Source: JACRCT01 sp036504155 (GTDB lineage Bacteria; Myxococcota; Myxococcia; Myxococcales; UBA5297). Taken from it: 64,000 nucleotides of DNA. The notes under the pieces were generated by a model. It ran no database searches and had not been told where the DNA came from. It saw nothing but the letters and a program-made list of their open reading frames with translations. The stretch spans positions 124,001 through 188,000 of the forward strand of contig DASXVQ010000030.1 in NCBI GenBank assembly GCA_036504155.1, read 5' to 3'. The position numbers and the translations under genes are program-made. Positions 17,252 through 25,311 of this stretch are shown here, piece after piece (within the stretch, counting starts at the first letter, position 1; every line of letters starts with the position of its first letter).

Positions 17252-17265
17252 CCGCGGTCCGCCGG

Positions 17266-17520
17266 TCAGTGCATGCACACCGCGACGAAGCGCCGCTGAT
17301 CCGCCTCGTAGAGGGACGAGCAGGAGTCGCAGGAGATGGTGTCGTACATTGCGTCCTGCGCGCAGAAGAGCTTCTCCCGGGTGTGCACGCAGTACTCGTC
17401 GCTCACTCCGAAGGTGCAGGGGTCCCCTGGGCAGATCTTGTCGGTGTCGCTCTTGAAGCAGAGGGCATCGCAATTCGCCAGGGACAGCACCGCCAGGATG
17501 GCCAGCAACGCCCTGCGCAT
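17266..17520 (-). CDS. Small Cys-rich lipoprotein
   Basis: 84 residues from the ATG at 17520. The signal peptide MRRALLAILAVLSLANC ends in a lipobox (LANC), so the Cys at 17 would be lipidated. The mature part holds eight more cysteines in 65 residues (DALCFKSD, DKICPGDPCTFG, EYCVH, LFCAQ, ISCDSC, AVCMH), probably disulfide-bonded outside the inner membrane. No family is recognised. It shares one base with the cysQ stop (TGATG-type coupling) and is downstream of cysQ in the same direction. Similar small Cys-rich lipoproteins are common in myxobacteria. Confidence 0.72.
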   Translation of the reverse strand: MRRALLAILAVLSLANCDALCFKSDTDKICPGDPCTFGVSDEYCVHTREKLFCAQDAMYDTISCDSCSSLYEADQRRFVAVCMH

Positions 17521-18284
17521 CACGACCCGCCCTTGCCGGAAGCCACGAAGTGAGGGTTGTCCCACCCCGGCTTGCCGTAGCGCAATTCCTCGCCCTGGAG
17601 CGTCTCCAGCCTGCCGCCGGCCGCCGCGAGCACCGCGTGGCTCGCCGCGAGATCCCACTCCATCGTCCGTCCGAAGCGCGGGTAGAGGTCGGCCTCGCCG
17701 GCCGCGATGAGGCAGATCTTGAGCGAGGAGCCCGCCGCACGGAAGCCCGCCACCTTGCGGCCCGCGAGGAACCGCTCCATCGCCTCCGGGTCGCCGTGCG
17801 AGCGGCTGCCCAGCACCGTCAGCCCCTCGGGCGGCACGTCGCGGCAGCGGATGGCGCGGCGCACTCCCTTCTCCTCGACGAAGGCGCCCTGCCCCTGCGC
17901 CCCCGCGTAGAGGCGGTCGAGCACGGGCACCAGCACGACGCCGAGGACCGGCCTGCCGTCCTGGACGAGCCCGATGTTGACCGTGAACTCGCCGTTGCGG
18001 CCGACGAACTCCTTGGTGCCGTCGAGCGGATCCACCAGCCAGAAGCGCTCGGCGACCTTCGGCACCCGCCCGGCGGCGACCGACTCCTCGGCGACCACGG
18101 GGATCTCGGGAGCGAGGGCGGCGAGCCCGGCGAGGATCACCGCCTCCGCGCGCTCGTCGGCCTCGGTGACCGGCGAGGCGTCGGCCTTGCCGCGGACCGC
18201 GAAGTCGGTGGCGTAGACCTCGAGGATCTGCCGGCCGGCAGCACGGACGAGGGGCAACAGGGCTTCGATGGAGGGGGCGTTCAT
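17520..18284 (-). CDS. cysQ: 3'(2'),5'-bisphosphate nucleotidase CysQ
   Basis: 254 residues. CysQ removes the 3'-phosphate from PAP (and can act on PAPS), which accumulates when PAPS is used. Lithium-sensitive phosphatase motifs are present: VVAEES (metal-binding Glu), FWLVDPLDGTKEFVGRNGEF (catalytic metal site Asp-Pro-Leu-Asp-Gly-Thr), and MEWDLAASHAVLAAAGG near the C-terminus. The start ATG at 18284 gives MNAPSIEALLPLVRAAGRQI, matching family length; upstream frame is not conserved-looking. Its presence beside PAPS synthesis and a sulfotransferase fits removal of inhibitory PAP. Confidence 0.94.
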   Translation of the reverse strand: MNAPSIEALLPLVRAAGRQILEVYATDFAVRGKADASPVTEADERAEAVILAGLAALAPEIPVVAEESVAAGRVPKVAERFWLVDPLDGTKEFVGRNGEFTVNIGLVQDGRPVLGVVLVPVLDRLYAGAQGQGAFVEEKGVRRAIRCRDVPPEGLTVLGSRSHGDPEAMERFLAGRKVAGFRAAGSSLKICLIAAGEADLYPRFGRTMEWDLAASHAVLAAAGGRLETLQGEELRYGKPGWDNPHFVASGKGGS

Positions 18285-18430
18285 GGGGCCTCTGTTTCTA
18301 CAGACCGCGCGGCGGCCGGGCAACCCGTGCGCGTGCGGCTCCGCACAACCGGCCTCGCGGCGCTCGTGTCCCGCGCGCACGGCGGCGATAGAGTCCGCCT
18401 TCCTTCGACCCCCGGAGCCAGGAGTCCCCC

Positions 18431-19615
18431 GTGCGCAAGGTCCTCATCGGTGCCCTCGAGCAGTTCCGCCGCGGCCAGAAGCTGTGGATGAAGCTGCGCG
18501 GCCAGACCCCAGAAGGCATCGCCGAGCAGCGCATCGTCAGCGGGCAGTCCTGGGAGGAGTTCTGCGACACCCTGAAGGCCGCCGGTGCGGCGCTGCGCTT
18601 CCCCGGCGCCCCGCTGGGCGCGTTCGACCAGGCCGAGGGCTACCGCTACCTCTCCCGCCTGGCGCGCGCCGGCCTCGAGGGCTTCGTCGAGAACGCCGAC
18701 CCGCGGGCCCCGGCCTTCCGGCTCACCGCCCACGAGACCATCAAGCTCGGCGCCGACAACCCCGACAACCGCTACCTCTCCGCCTGCATCAGCGGCGCGC
18801 ACGAGTACCGCATCAAGGGCCACCGCGGCACGGTGCAGTACCTCTCCTTCGGCACCCAGGCCGGGCACTACGGCCAGGGCGGCGGGCTGCCCCCCACCGG
18901 GTTCCTGGAGGCGAGCCAGCTGCAGCTCGAGCCCAACGGCGACTTCGAGATCGCCCTGTCGTGCGAGAAACGCGACGGCAACTGGCTGCCGATGACGCCC
19001 GAGACGGGGATGCTCATCGTGCGCCAGACCTTCGGCGACCGCTCCAAGGAGACCCCGGCCGCGCTCGACATCCGCCGCGTCGACGGCCCGCACCAGCCGA
19101 CGCCCATCACCCCGGCGCAGGTGGACGACGGGCTCAAGAGCGCCAGCACGCTGGTCGCCGGCGCCTCGCTGCTCTTCGCCAAGTGGGCGCGCGACTTCCA
19201 GCAGCACTCCAACCAGCTCCCGCGCTTCGACCAGGAGGTCTCCAACCAGGCCGGCGGGGACCCGAACATCGCCTACTACCACTCGCACTGGCGCCTGGCG
19301 CCGGACGAGGCGCTGGTCATCGAGGTCGCGCCGCCCCAGTGCGAGAACTGGAACTTCCAGCTCAACAACTACTGGATGGAGTCGCTCGAGTACCGCTACT
19401 TCCGCATCCACGTGAACAAGTTCTCGGCCGTCTACCGCCCCGACGGCTCGGTGCGCATCGTCGTCGCGCACTCCGACCCCGGCGTCGCCAACTGGGTGCA
19501 GACCGCCGGCCACGACAACGGCACCATGCTCTTCCGCTGGATCCGCGCGGCGGCCCACCCGGTGCCCCAGACCCGGGTGGTGAAGCTCTCCACGGTCTCC
19601 TCGCTCCCCGCCTAG
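18431..19615 (+). CDS. DUF1214 domain protein
   Basis: 394 residues from a GTG with AGGAG six bases upstream. The C-terminal half carries the DUF1214 signature: APPQCENWNFQLNNYWMES, then DPGVANWVQTAGHDNGTMLF. DUF1214 proteins have no firmly known reaction; they occur in actinobacteria and proteobacteria, often beside sulfotransferases or lipid/steroid enzymes. The N-terminal 100 residues are mostly helical and resemble the lead region of other DUF1214 proteins. No signal peptide. The next gene, a sulfotransferase-SDR fusion, starts 18 bases later, so the two are very likely one transcript and may act on the same substrate. Confidence 0.82.
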   Translation: MRKVLIGALEQFRRGQKLWMKLRGQTPEGIAEQRIVSGQSWEEFCDTLKAAGAALRFPGAPLGAFDQAEGYRYLSRLARAGLEGFVENADPRAPAFRLTAHETIKLGADNPDNRYLSACISGAHEYRIKGHRGTVQYLSFGTQAGHYGQGGGLPPTGFLEASQLQLEPNGDFEIALSCEKRDGNWLPMTPETGMLIVRQTFGDRSKETPAALDIRRVDGPHQPTPITPAQVDDGLKSASTLVAGASLLFAKWARDFQQHSNQLPRFDQEVSNQAGGDPNIAYYHSHWRLAPDEALVIEVAPPQCENWNFQLNNYWMESLEYRYFRIHVNKFSAVYRPDGSVRIVVAHSDPGVANWVQTAGHDNGTMLFRWIRAAAHPVPQTRVVKLSTVSSLPA

Positions 19616-19633
19616 CCCGAGAACGAAAAGCCC

Positions 19634-21919
19634 ATGTCCCGCTCCACGCTCGTCACCTCGACCGACTACGCCCACCCCCACCGCCCCGCTCCGCTGCGCC
19701 TGTTCAACGGCGTCGGCGCCGTGGTCGGCGAGCTCGGCCTGCGCGCCAGCCTCGACCCCGACTCCCTGCTCCGGGCCGCCCAGAAGTCGACCGGGCTGTC
19801 CGAGTTCGGCGACCCCGGCGCTCTCGAGGCGCTGCGCGTCCTGGCCGAGTCCATCGACCGCGAGGCGCGGCTGCACACGCTCGGCCGCACCATCATGCGC
19901 GGCCGGCTCGTCTCCACCCTCGCCAACCGCCTGCGCATCGAGGGGCTGTACCGCGACCACCCGGAGATCGAGCAGATCCCCCTGCGCAAGCCCATCGTCA
20001 TCGCCGGGCTGCAGCGCTCGGGGACGACGCTCCTCCAGCGCCTGATCGCCGCGGACCCGCGGGCGCGCTCGCTGGCGTCCTGGGAGGCCATCAACCCCGC
20101 GCCGATGGACGGCGAGGGCCGCGGCGGGCAAGAGAAGCGCCTGGCGGCGGCGAAGTGGGCCGAGCGCGGGGCGAAGACCATCTACCCCGAGTTCTTCGCC
20201 ATCCACCCCATCGAGGCCGCGGCGCCCGAGGAGGACGTGCTGCTGCTCGACCTGGCCTTCATGAGCCAGAGCGCCGAGGCCATCCTGCGCGTGCCGACCT
20301 ACGCCGCCTGGCTCGAGCAGCAGGACTCGACCGGCGCCTACCGCTACTTCGCGCGGGCCCTCAGGGCCCTGCTGTGGCAGCGCAGCGGCGAGTTCTGGGT
20401 GCTCAAGACGCCGCACCACATGGAGTACATGAAGGAGCTGCTGGCCGCCTTCCCCGACGCGGTGGTGGTGCAGACCCACCGCGACCCGCTGACCACGACC
20501 GCCTCCTTCTGCTCGATGGTCGCCCACGGCCGGGCCATCTTCTCGGACGCGGTGGACCCGCGCGAGGTCGGGCGGCACTGGCTGCGCAAGGTGCGCCGGA
20601 TGGTCGACCACTCGCTGGCTGTGCGCGACGGCGGCAAGGCGGACTCGTTCGTCGACGTCTCCTACTACGACCTGCTGGAGGACCCGCTCGCGCAGGTGCG
20701 GCGCATCTACGCCAAGGCCGGCCTCGAGCTCGCGCCCGCCGCCGAGACGGCGATGCGCGTCGTGCTCGACCGCGACCAGCAGCACCGCTACGGGCGGCAC
20801 GTCTACCGCTGCCGCGACTTCGGCCTGTCCCCGACGCTGGTCGAGGAGGCGATGGGCGAGTACCGCCGGCGCTTCGACATCCGCCACGAGAAGAACGCCG
20901 ACGTGGACGCCGACGAGCAGCGCCAGGCCACCGGCATCGGGCACAAGGGGGCCATCGCCGCGACGGCGACCGGCATCTACGACCTCTTCCGCCGGCAGGA
21001 CGCGCTGCTCCCCGTCGGAGGCGACCAGCGGCTCGACGGCAAGACGGTGATGGTCACCGGGGCGACCAGCGGCCTGGGCAAGGCCGTGGCGGCCGACCTC
21101 GCCCGGCGCGGCGCGCGGCTGCTCCTCCCGGCGCGCAGCCAGATCCCCGAGCTGGGCGAGGAGCTCGCGCGCGAGACCGGCAACCGCTCCATCGAGATGC
21201 TGAAGGTGGACCTCGCCGACCTGGACTCCGTGGCGGCGCTCGCCGACGAGCTGGCGCGGCGCAGGGTGACCCTCGACCTGCTGGTCTGCAACGCGGGCGT
21301 GGTGACCAAGAAGGCGCGCCAGACCCGGCAGGGCTTCGAGATGATGCTGGGCGTGCACTACGTGGCCAACCACGTGCTCACCCAGCGGCTGCTCAGGAGC
21401 GGCGTCATCCCCAACGACGTCTTCGCCCAGAACGGCCGCCGCGGCAGCGCCATCCCGCGCATCGTCTTCGTCGCCTCCGAGACGCACCGCTCGGCGGACA
21501 GCTTCGACTTCGACTTCCGCGAGTGGGGCCTGACCGACGCCATCAACAGGTACGGCGCCAGCAAGCTGGCCCTGGTGACCTACGCCGTGGAGCTCGCGCG
21601 CCGGCTGCAGACCCCGCACGGCCCGTCGGTCGCGGTCCACTCGCTCTGCCCCGGGCCGGTGAACTCGAAGATCGCCCGCGAGGTGCCCGAGATCTTCAAG
21701 CCGTTGCTCGACCCGGTCATGGGCACCTTCTTCCGAGCCCCGGAGGAGGCCGCCGATCCCGTGCTCTACCTCGGCCTCGCCCCGGACCTCGCCGGCGACA
21801 CCGGCTGGTACCTGCACCTGATGCGGCGCAAGACCTCCTCGCCGGCCTCGCTGGATCCCGCGAACGGCCAGAAGCTGTGGGCCGAGGGCTCGCAGCGGCT
21901 GGAGAAGTGGCTGGGTTAG
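19634..21919 (+). CDS. Sulfotransferase fused to short-chain dehydrogenase/reductase
   Basis: 761 residues with two enzyme domains. Residues about 115-410 are a PAPS-dependent sulfotransferase (Sulfotransfer_3 type): the 5'-phosphosulfate loop is GLQRSGTTLLQRL (125-137), with LKTPHHMEYM and VVVQTHRDP in the 3'-phosphate region. Residues about 465-740 are an SDR: VTGATSGLGKAV (cofactor loop, about 473-484), LVCNAGVVTKK, and catalytic YGASK (Tyr near 640). Sulfotransferases and SDRs often cluster, but a single chain is unusual. The fusion is continuous; no frameshift is visible. Predicted reactions: sulfuryl transfer from PAPS and an oxidation or reduction, probably on a lipid-like alcohol. The substrate cannot be told from sequence. 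Confidence 0.9.
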   Translation: MSRSTLVTSTDYAHPHRPAPLRLFNGVGAVVGELGLRASLDPDSLLRAAQKSTGLSEFGDPGALEALRVLAESIDREARLHTLGRTIMRGRLVSTLANRLRIEGLYRDHPEIEQIPLRKPIVIAGLQRSGTTLLQRLIAADPRARSLASWEAINPAPMDGEGRGGQEKRLAAAKWAERGAKTIYPEFFAIHPIEAAAPEEDVLLLDLAFMSQSAEAILRVPTYAAWLEQQDSTGAYRYFARALRALLWQRSGEFWVLKTPHHMEYMKELLAAFPDAVVVQTHRDPLTTTASFCSMVAHGRAIFSDAVDPREVGRHWLRKVRRMVDHSLAVRDGGKADSFVDVSYYDLLEDPLAQVRRIYAKAGLELAPAAETAMRVVLDRDQQHRYGRHVYRCRDFGLSPTLVEEAMGEYRRRFDIRHEKNADVDADEQRQATGIGHKGAIAATATGIYDLFRRQDALLPVGGDQRLDGKTVMVTGATSGLGKAVAADLARRGARLLLPARSQIPELGEELARETGNRSIEMLKVDLADLDSVAALADELARRRVTLDLLVCNAGVVTKKARQTRQGFEMMLGVHYVANHVLTQRLLRSGVIPNDVFAQNGRRGSAIPRIVFVASETHRSADSFDFDFREWGLTDAINRYGASKLALVTYAVELARRLQTPHGPSVAVHSLCPGPVNSKIAREVPEIFKPLLDPVMGTFFRAPEEAADPVLYLGLAPDLAGDTGWYLHLMRRKTSSPASLDPANGQKLWAEGSQRLEKWLG

Positions 21920-21932
21920 GCCGCGGCGCGCT

Positions 21933-24647
21933 TCAGTACACGTCGAAGTTCGCCTGCCGCAGCGTGAACAGCAGCCCGACGCCGACCTGGGTGTCGCGCT
22001 GGAGGACGGCCGCCGTGCCCTGCGCGCCGTCGAAGGCCAGCGCCTGGACGATCCCAGGCGTGGCGTGGCCTCCCGCGATGGATTCCTCCACCGTGCTGAT
22101 CGCCTTGGCGTTCGCCGGGGTGACCGCCTGCAGGAAGTAGTCGTACGCGACCAGGTAGCGCCCTGCCGCCGCGTCGAAGCCCAGCTCCAGGCTACTCGGC
22201 GACGAAGCCTCGCCTGCGAACGCGTTGATGCGCAGCGAGCTGCCCGAGGCGCCGCCGGTGCTGCTCAGAAGCTGGGTATAGACGTTTCCAGTCGACGGGG
22301 ATGCGTACGCCAGCAGCGCCGTCGCCGCCGTCGAGCTCGCCGCCAGCCGCAGCCGGGTCGCCGGCGACGCCGCGACCGTGCCCGTGCCCGCCGCGCCGTT
22401 GGCACCCGAGGCGACCACCTTCACCGTCACCCCGCTGCCGGTCTTGCTCGGGTAGGCGATGAAGAAGGTGCCGGGCTGCTCAGCGAAGGCCGCGGCCAGC
22501 GTGGTCAGGTTGTAGTTGTCGGCCTCGAGGTCGAAGGACGCGCCCACCGCGTCGTCGGGCCCCACGTAGCGCGCCCGGAGGGCGTAGGTCGCCAGGTCGC
22601 TGAAGGCGTAGGCCAGGAGGTACCGCCGGTTGGCCCGGTCCACGGCGACGTCGAGCGCGTCGTTCAGGTCGTAGGTGCCGGACTCCACCGCGTGCTCCGG
22701 CAGGACCACGGCGCCATCCTGGTCGAGCGTCATCGCGTACAGCGCGTACCTGCCGTTCGCCTCCACGCCCTTGGTGTAGAAGAGCCGGAAGCGCCGGTCG
22801 AAAGGCTCGAAGTCGGCGTGGATGCGCGGGGCGCCGCTGGGGTTGTTGAGGTCGCCGAATCCGCTCGAGAGGGTCACCGGGCCGCCCACCAGCGCCCCCT
22901 GCCGGGTCAAGAACTGCAGACGGAGCTCGCGCACTCCCGACACCCCTGCTCCCACGAAGAACACGGCGAACCTGCCGGCGAGCTCGTCGAAGACGAGGGT
23001 GCTGCCCGTGAAGTGAGCGGGGCCGGAGGCGCGGAAGGGAGAGTGCGCGGGCCTGGCGCACAAGAGCTTGCGGTCCGCCGGGCAGGCGAACGCCGAGCCG
23101 CGTCCGGCGCTGCCGGAACTGGAGTCGACGGAGGAGTAGTAGTAGCCGGGGACGGCGTCGGTCCCGTAGACGAAGTACTCCCGCGCGACGCCCGCCGCCT
23201 CGCGCTTGGCCGCCTCGTAGGCGGGGCCGTGCAGCGACAGCGAGGCGTCGGGCCAGACCCAGCCGGCGCCGAAGGCGCCGACGCAGGCGGCGGTCCCGGC
23301 TGCCGAGGTCAGACCGCAGCCGAAGGTCGCCGGCGACGCCTTGGCGAACCAGCTGTCGGGGACGGGTATGGAGTCGGTCCACGCCGTCGCCGAGACGTCG
23401 GGAACGCACGCCTGGTAGGCGTTGGCCGGGTTCGGGGAGTCGGTGGCCCGGTACGCGCCGTCGATCCAGCAGCCCCGCTGGCAGGCCACCTGGACGCAGA
23501 CCCGACCTGGCCCACACACCTCGCCTTCCGCCCGCGGGCTGAAGGCGTCGGTGGCCACCGCGGGCTGACAGCTGCGGCAGGTGTTCGATTGGTCCACCGC
23601 GCCGTCGAGATAGATCTGTCCGTCGACCAGGCAGCGTGCCTCGCACACGCCGGCGAAGCAGACTTCCCCGGTCCGGCAGGCCGCGGCGCCGCCGCACCGG
23701 CAGACGTTCGCGACACAGTCTTCGGCGAAGAGCCCGCACTCGGAGAGCTCGCAGCAGCCGGTCACCGGGATGCAGGCGCCGCCGCAGCGGCGCTCCGAGG
23801 CCGAGCAGCCCGCACCTGCGTCCGAAGAGCCGACGCCGGCATCGGCCCCGTCCACCGGGAGGCATCCGCCCGCTTGGCAGAAAGAAGCGGCGCCGCACGG
23901 GAAGCCCTCGCAGTCCTCGTCAGCGCAGTCCTTCCTGCCGTCGCAGTCGTCGTCTTCGCCGTCGCCGCAGGCGGCTTCCCGCCCGGCGCAGGCGCGGCAG
24001 ACACCGCCGGCGCAGCGAAACCCCGCCTCGCAGGTGCGGTTGACGCATGCGGGATCGACGCACGCGCCGCCCAGGCAAACCTGCCCCGCCGCGCAGACGA
24101 GGCCGTCGCACGAGGTGGGCACGCAGCGGCCGTCGGCGCACAGCGTCCCGGCGGAGCAGACGACGCCCACGCAACGCGTCGAGGCGCAGCTGCCGCCCTC
24201 GCAGGCATCGCCGTCCACGCAGACGACCCCGGCACAGGCGGTCGGCCGGCAGCGCCCTGCGGCGCAGACCTCGCCGTCGCCGCAGGCGACGCCGACGCAG
24301 GACGGCTCGCTGCACTCCTGCTCCACGCAGACGTCCGTGAGGGTGCAGCTCTGCACTCCGCACTCGACGGGGTAGCACCTGCCCTTCGCGCAGGACTCGC
24401 CCTCCGGGCACTTCACCTCGACGCAGTCCGCCGCGAGGCACGCGCCGGCGACGCAGGCCTCGCCCGCGCGGCACGGCCGGTCGCCGCAGGCATCCGCGAG
24501 GCAGCGGCCCAGGAGGCAATGCTCGCCCTGGGCGCACTCGGCGTCCTGCAGGCAGGTCGGCGAGACGGGGGCCGGTGCCGGGCAGGCGGCAAGCAACAGG
24601 CCCAGGGCGGAGGCGGAGGCGGAGGCGGAGGCGGTAAGGACTCGCAT
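21933..24647 (-). CDS. Large Cys-repeat surface lipoprotein
   Basis: 904 residues. The signal peptide ends ALGLLLAAC, a lipobox, and its start contains a run of alternating Ala-Ser encoded by a hexanucleotide repeat. Residues about 30-240 are tandem repeats of roughly 20 residues with pattern C-x(3-4)-C-x(2-3)-G-x2-C-x(2-4)-G-x-C, at least ten copies. Next comes GDGEDDDCDGRKDCADEDCEG, the Asp-rich putative metal-binding motif seen in myxobacterial MopE-like proteins. After a further Cys-rich part, the C-terminal 350 residues lack cysteines and look like a beta-propeller or similar strand-rich domain. It is convergent with the fusion gene, 13 bases away. Predicted location: outer membrane, cell surface. 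Function unknown. Confidence 0.8.
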   Translation of the reverse strand: MRVLTASASASASALGLLLAACPAPAPVSPTCLQDAECAQGEHCLLGRCLADACGDRPCRAGEACVAGACLAADCVEVKCPEGESCAKGRCYPVECGVQSCTLTDVCVEQECSEPSCVGVACGDGEVCAAGRCRPTACAGVVCVDGDACEGGSCASTRCVGVVCSAGTLCADGRCVPTSCDGLVCAAGQVCLGGACVDPACVNRTCEAGFRCAGGVCRACAGREAACGDGEDDDCDGRKDCADEDCEGFPCGAASFCQAGGCLPVDGADAGVGSSDAGAGCSASERRCGGACIPVTGCCELSECGLFAEDCVANVCRCGGAAACRTGEVCFAGVCEARCLVDGQIYLDGAVDQSNTCRSCQPAVATDAFSPRAEGEVCGPGRVCVQVACQRGCWIDGAYRATDSPNPANAYQACVPDVSATAWTDSIPVPDSWFAKASPATFGCGLTSAAGTAACVGAFGAGWVWPDASLSLHGPAYEAAKREAAGVAREYFVYGTDAVPGYYYSSVDSSSGSAGRGSAFACPADRKLLCARPAHSPFRASGPAHFTGSTLVFDELAGRFAVFFVGAGVSGVRELRLQFLTRQGALVGGPVTLSSGFGDLNNPSGAPRIHADFEPFDRRFRLFYTKGVEANGRYALYAMTLDQDGAVVLPEHAVESGTYDLNDALDVAVDRANRRYLLAYAFSDLATYALRARYVGPDDAVGASFDLEADNYNLTTLAAAFAEQPGTFFIAYPSKTGSGVTVKVVASGANGAAGTGTVAASPATRLRLAASSTAATALLAYASPSTGNVYTQLLSSTGGASGSSLRINAFAGEASSPSSLELGFDAAAGRYLVAYDYFLQAVTPANAKAISTVEESIAGGHATPGIVQALAFDGAQGTAAVLQRDTQVGVGLLFTLRQANFDVY
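24606..24634. repeat. Hexanucleotide repeat in a signal peptide
   Basis: Almost five copies of ggcgga lie in the start of the Cys-repeat lipoprotein gene and encode (Ala-Ser)n in its signal peptide. Copy-number changes would keep the reading frame and alter only signal length. Confidence 0.85.
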
Positions 24648-24711
24648 GGGGACCGAGGCTACCACCCGCGAACCGGGGGCGACCTTCGGTCCGCTCGCGA
24701 GCCCGGCGCCC

Positions 24712-25311
24712 TCACCTGCGCAGCGTCGCCTCGCCCACCTTCTTGCGGCAGGCGTCGCAGAACTGCCCGGTGCTCGCGTCCTGGGTCTCCAGCAGCCGGC
24801 CCTCGGCGTCGCGCATGACGCAGCCCTTCGACTCGCAGTGAGCCGCGCCGAGGGTGTGCCCGACCTCGTGCACGACCAGGTCCGCGATCCGCCGGTGCAG
24901 ATCGGCCTTGGTCTTGGCGTGGCGCTCGTTGATCCAGCTCGAGACCACGCAGGCTCGCCCGCCGACCTCGCCCTGCCCACCGACGCGCCAGTCGGCGATC
25001 GATCCCTTGGTGGTGCTGATCTCCGCCGCGGTGAAGCCGACGACCTTCCAGGTCCCTTGCGGCGGGTCCTGCCCCAGCGCCTCCAGGAGCTTCTCGGCCC
25101 GCCAGCGCTTGCGCGGCGCGTACCAGGCGGCCTTGGGCAGCTCGCGCTCGCTCTCGACCCGGACCTTGCAGGCGACCTTCGCTTCGATCGCCTCTACCGC
25201 CACCTTCAGCAGCGCGGGGTCGACCTTGCCCAGCGGCACGAGCGCGACGACCCGCTCCGCCGGGGCCGCGGCGACCAGCATCGAGGCCACGAGCGCCAGC
25301 GCACAGGTCAT
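24712..25311 (-). CDS. Archaemetzincin-like zinc protease, probably exported
   Basis: 199 residues. The active site VVHEVGHTLGAAHC has the HExxHxxGx3C form of archaemetzincins (peptidase family M54). It is followed by ESKGCVM, and 18 residues later CDACR. These four cysteines bind a structural zinc in the family. The N-terminus MTCALALVASMLVAAAPA looks like a signal peptide, whereas archaemetzincins studied so far are mostly cytosolic. FTAAEISTTKG and CVVSSWINE fit the family core. The start ATG overlaps the stop of the RDD gene, so the two are coupled. Substrate unknown. Confidence 0.85.
   Translation of the reverse strand: MTCALALVASMLVAAAPAERVVALVPLGKVDPALLKVAVEAIEAKVACKVRVESERELPKAAWYAPRKRWRAEKLLEALGQDPPQGTWKVVGFTAAEISTTKGSIADWRVGGQGEVGGRACVVSSWINERHAKTKADLHRRIADLVVHEVGHTLGAAHCESKGCVMRDAEGRLLETQDASTGQFCDACRKKVGEATLRR

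Noticed and set aside
17186..17265. Terminator after cysNC formed by the 22-base palindrome.
   Set aside because: A palindrome without a loop or T run is a poor terminator.
18281..21817. Long minus-strand frame opposite the DUF1214 and sulfotransferase-SDR genes.
   Set aside because: The plus-strand proteins have clear motifs; the antisense product is low-complexity.
24606..24634. Phase-variable switch in the Cys-repeat lipoprotein.
   Set aside because: The unit is six bases, so changes in copy number keep the frame; on-off switching is not expected.
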